DNA of 64,000 bases from Labia minor (Eukaryota > Arthropoda > Insecta > Dermaptera > Spongiphoridae). The number at the start of each line of letters is the position of its first letter. Position 1 is the stretch's first letter. The DNA lies in contig OY720348.1 of the NCBI GenBank assembly GCA_963082975.1, positions 64,939,719 to 65,003,718 on the forward strand, written 5' to 3'. Shown here piece by piece: positions 1-12,250 of this stretch. The translations under genes were made by a program, and so were the position numbers. Below the pieces are notes generated by a model. The model had not been told where the DNA came from and ran no database searches. It worked only from the letters and a program-made list of their open reading frames with translations.

Positions 1-890
1 TATATATATATATATATATATATTATATTATCATGATGATTAAACAAACGGAAACTCACCAATCATCGAGTGAATATTATTTTTGAACATTTTTGGATAT
101 TTATATGAGCTAATTTTAAATTCAAAGTTCTTAACCGGATGAGACAGCCCTCCTTCACCCAGACAATATTTAGAATCTGTCTAACGTCAAGTCAAATTTA
201 TTTTTTGATTGCATTTACGAAATGTTTTTCTTTATATAAAAATTTAAATTTGCATCCTCTCACTCCCCCCCCCCACCTCGCTAACATATTCTCATTTTCT
301 TAACCCAACTACTCTTAACATAATTTATATTTTACTTCCTCTTTTATGATATATTTGGATTATTTCACTGAGAAGATCCCCGGTAAATGTTGTGTGTTCT
401 GTACAATTTCCAGACAATATTTATCTACAAGTCTGTCTGTCTGTCAACTTTAGGGTTACCAACACAAGACACAAATCATTATATGATGACATTTATAATC
501 GAGCCTTTACCATGCTAATATGAAGAGGCTGAGGATGTCAAACGAATATTAAGATTAAAATGCATCAAAGTGAAGCGAGTGAAAGATTCCAATAACCTTC
601 AACAGTTTGAAACACTCATTGAATCTTTGAATAAATCAACTGTATATTTCTGTCATTTTTGTCTGACTTTATCGTTCCTACATTCACCTTTATTATAACT
701 AGTAGGTTCTAGCTCCTGTAATGAATGTAATCAGTAAATTAATTATCTCTTTTATTGTATATCATATTCCTTAATTTTCAATTTGTTCATTGATTTATTG
801 AATAATTTTTATTAAAATGAATTTTAAGGAAATCTAAAGTTAAAGGTATGAGACATTTTATAAAACAAAAACTAAATGTATAAAAATAAA
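1..890. other. AT-rich non-coding stretch
   Basis: The stretch opens with a (TA)n microsatellite at 1-22. The rest is AT-rich sequence with a short C-run near 266-275 and a (GTCT)n patch near 432-445. I see no exon with convincing splice sites or protein similarity. It could be intron of the glypican gene further right or intergenic DNA. Confidence 0.6.
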
Positions 891-1164
891 ACGTCTGACT
901 TTTGTACATCCTATGCAAGGACAACGCCTATCAAGTCGGTTATATCAATTTGGTGTCCTATGATCAGTAAAACGGGTGTATTCCACCTTTACCTTGATTT
1001 TCTTGATCGGAGGCGCTACGTTTTCACCAACTTGTTTCTCAATTTTGATCCCAGAGGCTGGGTTGACCGCAGCTAGAGAAATTCCCTTGCCAGGCCTGGG
1101 ACTTGAACCCGGGACCACGATAATATGAGCCAACGATGTTGTCTCCTACCCTGTGACGCCTTTA
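891..1164 (-). mobile_element. tRNA-derived SINE, copy 1
   Basis: Read on the minus strand, this copy starts with a GGCGYC-like head at 1164 and a tRNA-like part with a B-box-type GGTTCAAGTCC. A body follows that contains the blocks GGCGCTAC/GTAGCGCCTCC, ATCAAGAAAATCAAGGTA and TTGATAGGCGTTGTCCTTGC. The same arrangement occurs at 3301, 5921, 12251 and 17662, so it is an interspersed family. The RNA polymerase III type B box supports a tRNA-derived SINE, which moves using LINE machinery. The family is not named here because no database was searched. Confidence 0.75.
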
Positions 1165-1475
1165 AAACTAAATATAAATATTCAATAATAAAATTAATTT
1201 AATTTGGTTTGTTTGTTTGTCCAAAGGACATTTTGCTTGAACTAATTTTTTTAGACCATAGATGCTATCTTCCCTTAGAAATAAACATATCTATCTGTGT
1301 GCCCAGGGGATTGGAAAATTTTTGGCCACATCATACACATCACTCAAACCTCGTCAACCACCTCCATCCAACTTCTATTCTCTCCCAACTTTCTCAAGTT
1401 CTTTATATTGTCTTCTTAGATCTACAAACTGATCTCTTCTCAATTGATCTTGCCACAACTAGTCATTCTCATTCT
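1165..1475 (-). mobile_element. Decayed LINE 3' fragment, duplicate of 3476-3795
   Basis: This stretch is nearly the same as 3476-3795, and in both places a SINE copy lies directly to the left. Near 1345-1410, read in reverse, it resembles the 3' end of the non-LTR element better preserved at 16366 (the Asn-Trp/Ser-Trp-Met region followed by the 3' UTR). No open frame remains. The shared neighbours mean the SINE and LINE pieces were copied together. Confidence 0.55.
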
Positions 1476-3141
1476 TCTAACTATGCATCACCATTCACTC
1501 ATTGTAAACTAGACATTTAATTTACATTTCATTGATTATTTATATTAAAGTTTAAACAAATTCAAATTTTCATTTTTTTTTTTGAATTTATATTCTTACT
1601 TAATCCGTATTTTTTTGCTACTTTCCATCTTTCTCGATTCTCACTCTCTTATTTACTTAAATTCCTGGATCAAATTGTCTCCTCTAAATTTTTCTTAGCC
1701 AGTATATTTCATCTAATCTTGTCCCATTTGGCCTGAATCTGCATAATTTTTTATTATTTCTCTGAAAAATCATATTTTAATTTTTATATAATCTATAAAT
1801 CATTTTTACTCCTAAAATATAGTAGTAATGAGTTTTTTTTTTAATTAAACATTGATAAAATGTATACTCTACCCTTTTAAATAGAAGAAAAAAAATATTC
1901 AAATCAAAATTTAAAAAAAAAAAAATAATTATTTAAGATAAACATGATGTAAATATTTTATTAAATTAATTAAAATATGAATATATAGAATAAATTGAAT
2001 ATTTGAAATGATATATGAATAATACCATAGAAATTAAATTAAAAATTTAAATATTATAATCATTATTAATATAGTGGGAATTGTCTGTGTGTGTGTGTGT
2101 GCTGGAATTACTATTTTTATATTCATTCAGGAAAGGAAAGGTTGACTGCAGTGATGCATAGGTAAAATAAGAAATAAGGGAACGCATAGTCGGAGCAAAA
2201 AAAGTCATATTTTCAACAAACTATTTTTTTCCATATAAGTTTTTATTTTTTCTTATTCTTACTATACAAAATATTAACGAACACAAAGAAAGAAATTCAA
2301 AAAGTAGATTTAAGTGGGAGTTAAAAAAGACATGAAAAAGTACTGGAACACGTTCCGGTAAAAAAAAAGTTAAGGGAACGTCGTTCCCCCGCATTCCCCT
2401 CCCAATACACCAGTGGTTGCCTGAGACGGCACAGGCTTTGAATAAACACTAAAGAGCATTATATTAATTATTAAAAATTAATTTCTGAAGATTTTGATTA
2501 GATATTAATAAAATTTATAGCCTATGTTCAAATAGAGATACATAAGAATATTATGATGTAATTTCATATTTCGTAGTCAACAGTTCAGCCAATATCGAGT
2601 CTATAACGTAAAAATTTCGCGGACAGATATACACAAAATTAAATTTATATTTGAATTTCCAGGTGATTAAACGTGAAGATTTTCAGAAAATTTAAATTCG
2701 GAACATTGTGCAGACAAAAATCTATTATATATATGTTAGAAAGATAAATAAATTCTTCACTTAACTAATTTTTAAAATTCATTACTATTTAAATATTATA
2801 TATTTAGATTTTAATTTAAACATCCTGTTATATGATAATATATATATATATATATATATATTCAATATTTATTTATTCTATTTAATTTTTTATTAATATT
2901 TATCCTATGTTTAATTTAAAATTGATTACTTTTAATTTATTTAGAAAAATTGATTAAATGTTATTTTTTTTAATTATTTGTTATTCAAAAATCTCTTCTT
3001 ATTTTTATATATTTATTTTATTTATTAATTTATTAATCTTACCCCATTCGGTTTTTGAGGTTAACATATGCACTTTCAATATTCAATTTATATTTCATTT
3101 ATTTGGAATTTAAAAAACAAACTATAACAGTCACTCCTCGG
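1476..3141. other. AT-rich stretch with microsatellites
   Basis: This is AT-rich sequence with a (GT)n run near 2088-2101 and (TA)n near 2838-2861. At 2340-2420 there is a less AT-rich patch with a short palindrome (GGAACACGTTCC) and a second GGGAACG block, possibly the end of an unidentified element. No gene is visible. Confidence 0.5.
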
Positions 3142-3300
3142 TTCTTCTATCAATTTAATTATTTCTATAGTCTGTGGGTCTATTTCCCCATCTAACCCGG
3201 TCACCAGTGCATAAGTCAGGTCCTACCCATTCCGAGACCAATGCATCATTCCTAATGTGGGAAATTTTCTAGAACCTCCTCAATTTTGCCTTTTATTATT
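3142..3300. repeat. Direct repeat unit, also at 3797-3955
   Basis: A block of about 150 bp containing TATAGTCTGTGGGTCTATTT and the downstream CCGGTCACCAGTGCATAA recurs at 3797-3955 with small differences. In both copies it runs into a TTTTGCCTTTTATTAT segment. At 3300 the left copy is interrupted by the SINE at 3301. Confidence 0.7.
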
Positions 3301-3475
3301 TACCTTGATTTTCTTGATCGGAGGCGCTACTTTTTCATCAAGTTGTTTCTCAATTTTGATCTCAGAGGCTGCGTTGGCCGCAGCTAGAGAAATTCCCTTG
3401 CCAGGCCTGGGACTTGAACTCGGGACCACGATAATATGAGCCAACGATGTTGCCTCCTACCCTGTGGCGCCTTTA
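3301..3475 (-). mobile_element. tRNA-derived SINE, copy 2 (3'-truncated)
   Basis: This copy has the same head and body as copy 1, with the tRNA-like B-box region near 3400-3425, but it lacks the distal GATAGGCGTTGTCC part. It sits beside the LINE-like stretch shared with copy 1. Confidence 0.7.
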
Positions 3476-3796
3476 AAACTAAATATAAATATCAAAAATA
3501 AAATTAATTTAATTTGGTTTGTTTGTTTGTCCAAAGGAATTTTTGCTTTAACTAATTTTTTTAGACCATAGACGCCATCTTCCCTTAGAAATAAACATAT
3601 CTATCTGTGTGCCCCCAGGGGATTGGAAAATTTTTGGCCACATCATACACATCACTCAAACCTCGTCAACCACCTCCATCCAACTTCTATTCTCTCCCAA
3701 CTTTCTCAAGTTCTTCTTTAGATTGTCTTCTTAGATCTACAAACTGATCTCTTCTCAATTGATCGTGCCACAAGCAAATTTCCAACTAGTCATTAT
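3476..3796 (-). mobile_element. Decayed LINE 3' fragment
   Basis: This is the partner of 1165-1475, with the same order of short blocks (TTTGTTTGTTTGTCCAAAGG, ATAAACATATCTATCTGTGT). In reverse orientation it matches the layout of the non-LTR 3' end at 16366. No coding frame is intact. Confidence 0.5.
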
Positions 3797-5560
3797 CTAC
3801 TATCAATTTAATTATTTCTATAGTCTGTGGGTCTATTTCCCCATCTAACCCGGTCACCAGTGCATAATTCAGGTCCTACAACCATTCCGAGTCCAAAGTT
3901 TCTAGAACCTCCACACATCCCTCTGCAATTTTGCCTTTTATTATCTCCCCATATATTCCTATATCTGGCTCTCGTCCATATTTTCCTGTTCTTCATATCC
4001 GTCATTTCGTCCGTCAAGCAAGGTACATATATATATGTCTGTTTTTATGTTGCTTCACCTATTCAACTCCAGTCTTTTTGTATTATCTGTTTATTTCTGT
4101 TATTATTGTCTGATTACAAATCTTGTCCCATCATTTTCTTCTAGTAATCTTATTATGTCTTGTCCTTGTTTTTCAAGTCTTTCTTTTATCTCCCTTGCCC
4201 AACAAGTCATATTTTTATTCTTTACTTATCTCTTGATCTTCTTTAGAGATAGGTATGGCCATCTATTTGATTTCTGAATTTTAATCTTCATAATGAATCC
4301 AAAGCATGTCTGAGCGCCAGTGAAGATTGATGGATTGATTCTTCCCGTTTCTGGACAGCCCCCAAATAATCTTTACAAACTCTCCTTGAACTCTCTCAGT
4401 GAATCTAAATTGATTTATATTTTGATTCCTTACTGTTCATTTTCTTAATCAGTTGTTCAAGTTTATCATTACTTTTTATTAGCAATTTAGAAGGCTCACT
4501 CCCTTATAGCTTTTTAGATCCTGTTGGCTATTGTTTTTGAAAATAGGATATATGAGGGGATCTTCCATCCATCCGGGCTTTTTAAAGCATTAACTCCCTT
4601 TAAAAATAAATCCTTCTAATCTACAATCTTGGTTAAGTTCTTCATAATTATTAACACCATTTACATTCTCTGTATCAACTATTATATCTAAATTTGGCGT
4701 CAATGTTCCGTCAAACTTATTCTCAAATTATTCCACCCATACTTCTATTCAACATCTTATTTTTTTATTTTCTATAATCTACCTCATTCTTTACTCTTAT
4801 AATAATTCATTTTTTGTTTCTTTTTGTTTCAAAATCCAATCTTTTTCTGATTCTCATTTCTTTTTTCTTCTCTGTACTTCAATCTATTGATTTTCTCATT
4901 TTTTTCTTATTTGTATTTTTAACATGCTTATACGCCCTTCCTATTTCCAAAGCAAACCTAATTTCTCTGTTCTTTAATCAAAAAGTCAATTTTTGTAATT
5001 TTGTCTTCTTCTGAAATTTCATAAAAATTGTAATTCAAATAATAATTTTCTAAATATCATCTTTCTTTTCTATTCATCTGTATCTTTTCATTCTTTTAAA
5101 ATGCTTTTAACGTAACTTATTCAATTGTTGTTTGTATAACAATAGGAAGTTGATCCGAATCCACTCATTCTAGTATCTTCATTGTTTTTACTATACTTCT
5201 ACATAACCTTCCCTTTCCAAACCATAATCTATAATGGACGATTCTCGCCCTTCAATAAAAGTAAATCTTCCCATTTCATCGCCCTTGTTTTATCCCCCCC
5301 CCTTCCCCTATTACAAATGTCAATTTCCCCATTTTAATTTTTTCTCTTTAATGTATCCATCTCCTGTTTTATTTCAAATGTTGATCTTCTATATTCTTTT
5401 AGTTCTTTTTAAATTGCGCTTATTTTCTTTTTTCTTTCTTCGTTATATTTAATTATTTTTTGTTCTATTTTTTAAAATCTTAAATTTAAATTGTCCATTT
5501 TTCTAACAATCACCTTTTAAAAGGTTTTCCTTCTTCATCTTCATTTAAATCGTGAATTAA
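3797..5560 (-). pseudogene. Degenerate non-LTR retrotransposon with reverse transcriptase remnant
   Basis: Read on the minus strand, 4588-4490 translates in shifting frames to the residues KSPDGW, then PIFKNN and SYKGVSLLN. These correspond to the SPGPDG and PxFKKGD...NYRGISLLN blocks at the start of the reverse transcriptase domain of non-LTR elements. Further downstream on the same strand (4250-4140) an open stretch reads AREIKERLEKQGQDIIRLL. Stops and frameshifts are frequent, so no protein is made. The T-rich, low-G character of the + strand across 4700-5500 would fit decayed coding DNA of the opposite strand. The right limit is approximate. Confidence 0.5.
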
Positions 5561-5920
5561 GGGCTTCTTTGTCGCATTTTCTTCATTCGATAGCATAGGA
5601 GGTGATTTAGCTATACAACTCGACTTATCGAATTATCTAAAAACTTTTCTATTTTCAACTTTTTTATAGAATTCACTAATAATAAATCTAAACCAACAGT
5701 AAATAGGGATATATAGGACCCCAATAGGTATCTCTCTTCACCACGGCTACGGCCTTTCAGCGTTGGATTATTAGGTGCCCCTGATTAAAAACTAACAAAT
5801 TAAAAATTTCAGTTCAATCAACTTTAATATTAATTATAAAATAGCAACTTTTATGAGCATACTAATTTTCTTCATATCATATACAAAATATATATATGTA
5901 CTAGTATATTATATAAAAAA
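5561..5920. other. No gene recognised
   Basis: This is mixed AT-rich sequence with a less AT-rich patch at 5700-5785. Nothing in it is recognisable as exon or RNA. Confidence 0.5.
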
Positions 5921-6172
5921 ACCTCTGACTTTTGTAAGTATCAAGTCGGTTATATTAATTAGGTGTCCTATGATCAGTAAAACTGGTCAGGTTGAGAAAC
6001 CTTTACCTTGATTTTCTTGATCGGAGGCGCTACTTTTTATCAAGTAACTTCCCAATGTTGATCCCGGAGGCTGGGTCGACTCCGTCCCATAGAGAAATTC
6101 CCTTGCCAGGCCCGGGACTTGAACCCGGGACCACGTGAATGTGAGACGCTAGCCTCTCACCCAGTGGCGCCT
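5921..6172 (-). mobile_element. tRNA-derived SINE, copy 3, with target duplication
   Basis: This copy is complete or nearly so and has the best-preserved tRNA-like head of the family. On the minus strand GGCGCC is followed by a GGTTCAAGTCC B box. The flanks show a matching TAGTATATT on the left (about 5902-5910) and right (about 6176-6184). This fits a target site duplication from LINE-type insertion. Confidence 0.75.
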
Positions 6173-7791
6173 TGTAGTATATTCTATAATAAGCTTATTT
6201 TCTGGTTATATATGTGGCTTTTGGAAAAAAAGTTCCTCAATTGCACATTTATCAATTTATTTGAAGATTTATCGCTCTTTCACTTTTTATTGCTTCTCTA
6301 TCTCTTATTACTTGCTTTTCTAACCTCAAAAATATCAAAAAGTGCGAAAATTTCTCGTCCTGACTGTATTAATCACATTCATTTTATTTATTATGTATTA
6401 AAGTATTTATTTATTTGATTATTTATAATTATATTATTAATCAAATTAATAATAGCATCAATTTAAAAAAAAATAATTAATTTAAAAAAATAAAATAAAT
6501 AAATTTTAATAATAATAATTACTTAGATTTATATATTTATAGATTGGAATGTGAAAAAATAACATCTTAGTCAATCCAATCTATATGAAAATTATTTATT
6601 CAAGAAATTGCCACAATGATAATGTTAAAGGGTCTATGGCAATTTCAGTTTTATTTGATTTATTTATTTATTTATTTGATCAATGTTTCCTAATTAAAAA
6701 TAAGTATCCCAATTTTTATGTTATATATTTATTATTATTTTAATTTATATGATTATAATATATACTTAGATTATAACTTATTTCAATGAAATGAAAATAA
6801 ATTTTAGAAAGATGAAATCATCTTTTTTTATTTTGTTAAATATAAATTAATTTAATAATATTATTTTTTAAGTAAATATGAAATTATAATAAAACTAAAA
6901 ACAAAAAAATCAAAAAGTATTTAGAAAAAATATTTTGTTTTTTTAGAATCAAAATATATATTCATTGAAGACTACCTTTGGTCCTTTTAATTACTGCTTT
7001 ACCTTAACTCAAAAGAGTTAACTATTTCCATATTATATATTTATATATATAAATAAATTCTTTATTATACTCAATCATCTTATCAATGGAAAAATTATAA
7101 TTATAATTTATTGCCGAACCCTGACCTTTCAATACTTTCAACTCATCAAAATGTCGCTATCTTTATATAAAAATGATAATATTCCTATTTAATAAATGAA
7201 CATTAATTAATTTTCTTGATAATATCATAAATAATATTTTTTTATAAATTATAAAATATTTTAAATTCCATTCAAATTTCAAATCGATTTATTATTATAA
7301 AACTAAAGTATGATTCTTGAATTTATAGTGACGAAAAAAAAGTAATCCCTCGAGTGGCGCTGTTATCGGGCAATGGAAATGCGCCTTCTCAACAAGTTGA
7401 TTGGCGGAAGGATTTTTTTTTTAATTTAAACAATAGATAATTTTTATAGAGAAAAATCGATCTGTATTGATTTCAGCATCACGAAAAATCATTTTTATTA
7501 GTTTTATCTTAATTTAAAGTTAGTAAATATTCTAAGATGTAATGGCTTTACCAGCGACATCAGCGCCTCCACAGTGACCGCTGTCTCCCGTCACAATTCT
7601 TTTTGTATTTAGAATATTTTACAATGTTTAATTCGTTTATAATTTAATTTCGAAATAAAATTAAAAATATCCATGAAATAAGCAACATAATAATAAGTTT
7701 AAACAATTATAAATGAACAAATTTAAATATTATTTCTATTATTGAAGAAGGCATTGAATGAACATCAGAGAGCTTTGCATCAAATCTTTTA
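6173..7791. other. AT-rich stretch, one GC-richer island
   Basis: Sequence is very AT-rich up to about 7320. At 7329-7430 and 7550-7600 lie less AT-rich patches. The first resembles the small inverted-repeat element at 19271-19361 (shared TAGTGACG, GGCGCT and TTCTCAAC blocks). No gene is seen. Confidence 0.45.
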
Positions 7792-7793
7792 TA

Positions 7794-8194
7794 CGAGGAC
7801 AGGTCAATAAGTCCTTGACTTTTAAAATTGAAATATAGGTTTTTGGAAAAAAAATTATTTTATTTTTCAACATACTCTTCTTTGAGCTCTAACCACTACG
7901 TTTCTCCAATTTTTTTTTATCCCTTCCAAAAAATGAGATTTGTCGAGGACATCAAAATAGGTATTTGTTTGTGAAATGATTTCATCGTTGGAGTCAAATC
8001 TCTTTAATCTCTTTATCTCTTAACAACCATGAATAGCAGAATACCTCGTGATTTGAGAAGAAAATGGAAAAAAATAACATTTCCATGAAAATTCATGAAT
8101 TTAAATATGAATCCGCCTTATTCTCCGGATTTAGTCCCGAGTGACTATTTCTTGTTTCCAAATCTGAAGAAATAGATTTATTGACCTGCCCTTG
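7794..8194. mobile_element. Rearranged mariner-like remnant
   Basis: The ends form imperfect terminal inverted repeats: GAGGACAGGTCAATAAGT on the left and, in reverse complement, AAGGGCAGGTCAATAAAT on the right, each bordered by TA. On the + strand near 8109-8170 the frame reads NPPYSPDLVPSDYFLFPNLKK, the third catalytic Asp region of mariner transposases. The following C-terminal part (IISQTNTYFDVLDKSHF and onwards) is readable only on the minus strand around 7850-7990. An internal inversion has therefore broken the gene. It is non-autonomous. Confidence 0.7.
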
Positions 8195-8196
8195 TA

Positions 8197-9659
8197 CTAA
8201 AAGATTTCTATTTTTTTTTTTTTTTTTTTTTTTTTGAAGTTACCAATTGATTGATATTTTTCTATGTACAAATGGATACAGAAATGAGATTATTAGATAT
8301 CCATGATAAAATCACTAGTGAATTTATTAATTTTCCCAGACAACCCCCTAATTTCTTACAACAATATTTATAGGCTATTAAGATAAGTTTTTAAACTACA
8401 GAGACCCTCTCTGTTCGGTGTACCAGGTACTTTGTATTAAAATCCAACTAATCTTAATAATAAAACTAGGCAATATTTATTAATATAGTATAATTACTTA
8501 ACCTAAGCGTGATAATTTTAATTTTTTTTTTAATTAATAATGATTTTTATTTTATTACTAAATTAAGAATTGATTTAAAATAATTTAATGCATATAATAT
8601 TTCATTATGACTAATTTCCTGTTTATATAAAAAATACTTTTTTGATATTTAGATTTGGCTTTTTATATTTATTATTAAAAAAAAAAAATTTACAAATATT
8701 TTTCTTTAATGAAACATGATTTGAAAAAATTCCATTCATATTTGTCATTTGATAAAATTAACTAATAATAAACCAGAACTTTTTAGAATTTACATTTCAA
8801 AGAATTAATTGCTCTAATTAAACAAACAACATATGAAGTGTATTTATTTTTTTTTATTATTTAATTAAAAAAATATTCTGATAAGTACATATATTTTTGT
8901 TTAATTTATAAATATAAATTTTTCTATTTATATTAAAATTTACTGACCGAAATGAAAAGTCCTTATTATAAATTTCATATTTATTCAAAATGTGAGTCCG
9001 ATGCACAATGGAATCGTATGTAACTTTGCCTGGACGTACCCCGGCAAACATGGCTCTATGCTACTTAATAGAATTTTGGTCATATGAAAATGAGGAAATA
9101 CAAGATAAATGCTTCTTTATTTATAGCGAGAAAGGCTTTTACATTTGAAATGTCTTAAAGTTTTCAAGTAATAACAATAATAATAATAAAATAATATAAA
9201 ATGATTATTATACATGTTTCGAGATCATCAATATAAAATAATCTTACTAAAATGTTTACGTTTTGATAAAATATAACTATGTCTTTGATAATAATTTTAT
9301 TTAATCGTTCTCTTTCATCAGAATGTTTATATATATATATATATATATATATACGAGTTTGGTGTTTACTCAGCGTGACTTTATTAGCTCAAAACAGATG
9401 AAACTTTCGTATTTGTTTTTGATCAACATTTGAACAGGATTAAGGAAAACGGGAGGTGGATGTGACGATGAAAGGGTGGGGATAAAGGGTATTCATTCAG
9501 TCAAAAATAAAAATATAGATGGACAAATGTTAATCCACTTTTTATCGTTGATGGGTCTGTTTGTTTATCTCTTCTCCTACCACCTTAACTTGATATTTAT
9601 TTTTAAGTTCATTCTGGAATTCCAAGATGGATTTACGTGATTAACGAGGTTTTTATACC

Positions 9660-9694
<35 letters not shown>

Positions 9695-10040
9695 TCTCTC
9701 TATATACATATAGGTATATATATTTGGCGACTGGATCACTAATGTTGCTTCATTTGAAAAATTGGTTTCTCAAGTTGCCAGTTAAAAAAACGAAGTGGGG
9801 GGAGAAAAGCCGCAATGCTCCCTTCACACAAACCTCCCCTCTTTATTCGACATTTGAATGCAAAAGTCAAAGATAAACCTCCACCAAAATCACTAAATAA
9901 TCGACAGAATTTCAATGTTTTTTTTTTTGGTGAAATTGAAAAATTAAATCTTTCTCCATCTCACAAACTAGTTTTTAAAATTTTTTTATTTTTTTTTTTT
10001 AAATCAACAAAATTATACCTGAATTTCTAAAATTTATATA
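8197..10040. other. AT-rich stretch with homopolymers and (TA)n
   Basis: The stretch holds a T-run at 8211-8235 and (TA)n at about 9331-9352 and 9663-9690. A mixed-composition patch at 9400-9650 has no obvious coding frame. Confidence 0.5.
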
Positions 10041-10545
10041 CTACATGGGCTGAAAAGTCCCGGGATTTTTCAATAGATGACGCGACTAGAAAATTAACAT
10101 GACTCATTTCGAAAGGCTCATCGGTCACTAGTTTATGTGTTCACTAGTATCATGACATTTCGTTCATTCGTTTACAAGCTACAGTCGTTTGAGTGACGCT
10201 ACTTTCGCCTTCATAAGAAAAATGAAAAAACAAGAATTTCGCGTCTTGATTAAACATTGTTTTTTTAATGGGAAAAACTTGTGAACTATCATTGCAGTGG
10301 TTGCAGGAATGTTATACCACATCTGTGTTTAATGTTTAATCAAAACGCGATATTCCTGTTTTTCCATTTTTCTTATGTGTGCGAATGTAGTGTTACTTAA
10401 ACGACTGTAGATTGTAAACGAATGGACGAAATGTCATGATACTTCATTCATAAACTAGTGACAGATGAGCCTTTCGAATTGAGTCACGTTCATTTTCTAG
10501 TGGCGTCACCTATTGAAAAATCCTGGGACTTTTCAGCCCATGTAG
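10041..10545. mobile_element. Foldback mariner derivative (two 5' ends head to head)
   Basis: The left end CTACATGGGCTGAAAAGTCC is repeated in reverse at the right end, and the inverted arms are about 210 bp each around a spacer of about 80 bp. Each arm contains the start of a mariner transposase: left arm + strand residues KKQEFRVLIKHCFFNGKNL near 10222-10280. The same sequence, mutated, is found in reverse in the right arm. TA borders both ends. Two copies of the 5' end of one element have been joined, so no complete transposase is present. Confidence 0.8.
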
Positions 10546-11263
10546 TATATATATATACTTATATTATACATTTATTTTTAAAAATTACCCATTCACAATT
10601 GTTATTAGCTATTATATAACTACAGATCTATTGAAAAAATTGAAAAAAAAAATACTAAATAATATATAATATATATATATATCACTTTTTAAAATTTAAT
10701 CAAATTTAAATAATTTTAAATTTTAAATATTTTTAAACCCTTTATTTCAATTATTATAATATACAAATATTGGTTAAGAGAAATTTATTTTCTATTCCAT
10801 GGTGTGATAATAATCCATGAATAAAGTTATTAATAAATAAATAATCAATGGCTTGATGATGTATTAGAGTTGATACCCTCTGAAAGAATACAGGTGTTGT
10901 TTCAAGCTTTGCACGTGGATACAAACTGAATCGGTACACTAAAGCAGACGGGGCTATCGATCGCCTAGATTTGCCCTCGCAGGGGCGGTGTTCCCTAAAC
11001 CCCATAGCACAGACTGGGGAAAAAACAGGACTGTACCATTATTCCTTCCAATTTCCATACTAGGATATTGTTAACTAATAAAATACAATAATTTCAAAAA
11101 TTTTACTTTAATTTAAAAAAAAAAAAAAAATATGAAAAATATTATTCAATTTTATATATATTAAAGTATTATTAAAAATTATACATAATTACAAAATATT
11201 CATTTTTGAACAACATTTTTCCATAAATTTGCATATCTAATTTCAATATAATTATATATAAAC
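10546..11263. other. Non-coding, contains one unassigned GC-richer patch
   Basis: 10546-10750 and 11040-11263 are AT-rich. The stretch 10860-11015 is less AT-rich and open on the minus strand for 83 codons. The translation matches nothing I recognise and has no splice or start context, so I do not call a gene. Confidence 0.45.
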
Positions 11264-11345
11264 TAACTATTCATACCGCCTTCGGCGTTCTTCGCACTTA
11301 GACAGAATGCTCTGCCTCCTTCAATTACTATATTAAAGCCTTCAT
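11264..11345 (-). mobile_element. Helitron-like 3' end, diverged
   Basis: On the minus strand this reads GGAGGCAGAGCATTCTGTCT, then GTGCGAAGAACGCCGAAGGCG, then TATGAATAGTTAG followed by T. It aligns with the clearer Helitron terminus at 42540-42602 (the same order of an outer GGGGGCGGAG block, a GTGYGAAG block and a CGCCGAAGGCG hairpin). The end is TTAG rather than CTAG. Confidence 0.5.
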
Positions 11346-11639
11346 TTTCTTTTTGTGTTCCTATTTATTTTTATTTTTTTAATTTAATCAGCAAATTAAT
11401 TTTATATTTTATTCTATATATTATAATGGGTTATACTATTCTTTAATATTCATTTTGTTATCAGTTTTTATTATTATCATTGATTTATTGAATAATTTTA
11501 ATTATAATCAAATTTAGGGAAATCTAAAGGGTTAGAGACAATTTATAAAACTAAAACTTTTTTGACGTTATATAAAACTTTGGAGAAACTTAAAATATAA
11601 ACCCTTGATTGATTTAATTTTTTTTTACGAATTTTTATT

Positions 11640-11936
11640 GACTAGATCAGTGATTCTCAACCACTGTGCCGTGAAAGGCTCTTAAACTTTTTTCTAAATT
11701 TTTTCAATTTGGTTCTTAAAAAAAAGGTAAAACGTTTTTGGGACTAGGTTCTTAAACATTTCCGACTTCTTTTTTTCTAAATTTTTTCAATTTGGTTCTA
11801 AAAAAAAGGTAAACCGTTTTTGGGACCACTTTTTTCAATATGATAAACTTTTACACTTATCTTTTTCTTTGTGTGTTTTTAAACCGTTAAAAGTGTGCCG
11901 CGGTAAAAAAAAAGGTTGAGAATCACTGGACTAGAT
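11640..11936. mobile_element. hAT-type MITE with perfect 8-bp target duplication
   Basis: The element body is 11648-11928 (281 bp). It starts CAGTGATTCTCAACC and ends with the exact reverse complement GGTTGAGAATCACTG. The flanking 8 bp GACTAGAT is identical on both sides (11640-11647 and 11929-11936), the signature of hAT transposition. An internal block (TTTTTTCTAAATTTTTTCAA) is present twice. There is no coding capacity. Confidence 0.9.
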
Positions 11937-11989
11937 GTTTTTCTCACTTAGGAAAAACTATCATTCTATCTATGAGGTGTTAGATAACT

Positions 11990-12115
11990 CCTCTAACCAA
12001 CTCTATCCTGAGCCACCTGCATTCAACTCCTATTCTCTCCAAACTTCCTCAAATTCTCCTTAATATTGTCTCCTCTCTACAAATCTATCGCATATCAATT
12101 GTTCGTCAACAACCT
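11990..12115 (-). mobile_element. LINE 3' fragment
   Basis: The stretch matches 16415-16490 (shared CTATCCTGAGCC, CTATTCTCTC/CTACCCTCTC and TCAAATTC/TCAAGTCC blocks in the same order). In reverse it is the C-terminal end of the same non-LTR ORF, decayed. Confidence 0.6.
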
Positions 12116-12250
12116 AAATTTTTATCATGTCTTTTCTTACTAATTTCTATCTAATCTATTTTCTTTTTAGTTTATATTTGATCGATTATTTGTATTACAA
12201 TTTAAACAAATTTAAATATTCATTTTGTTAATTTATATATTATTACCTAA

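Noticed and set aside
4035..5452. Several + strand frames rich in Phe, Leu and Ser that look like membrane proteins
   Set aside because: They are T-rich antisense translations of a decayed LINE lying on the minus strand.
10754..11005. 83-codon minus-strand open frame
   Set aside because: There is no recognisable similarity, splice context or start signal. One chance frame in a less AT-rich patch is not enough.
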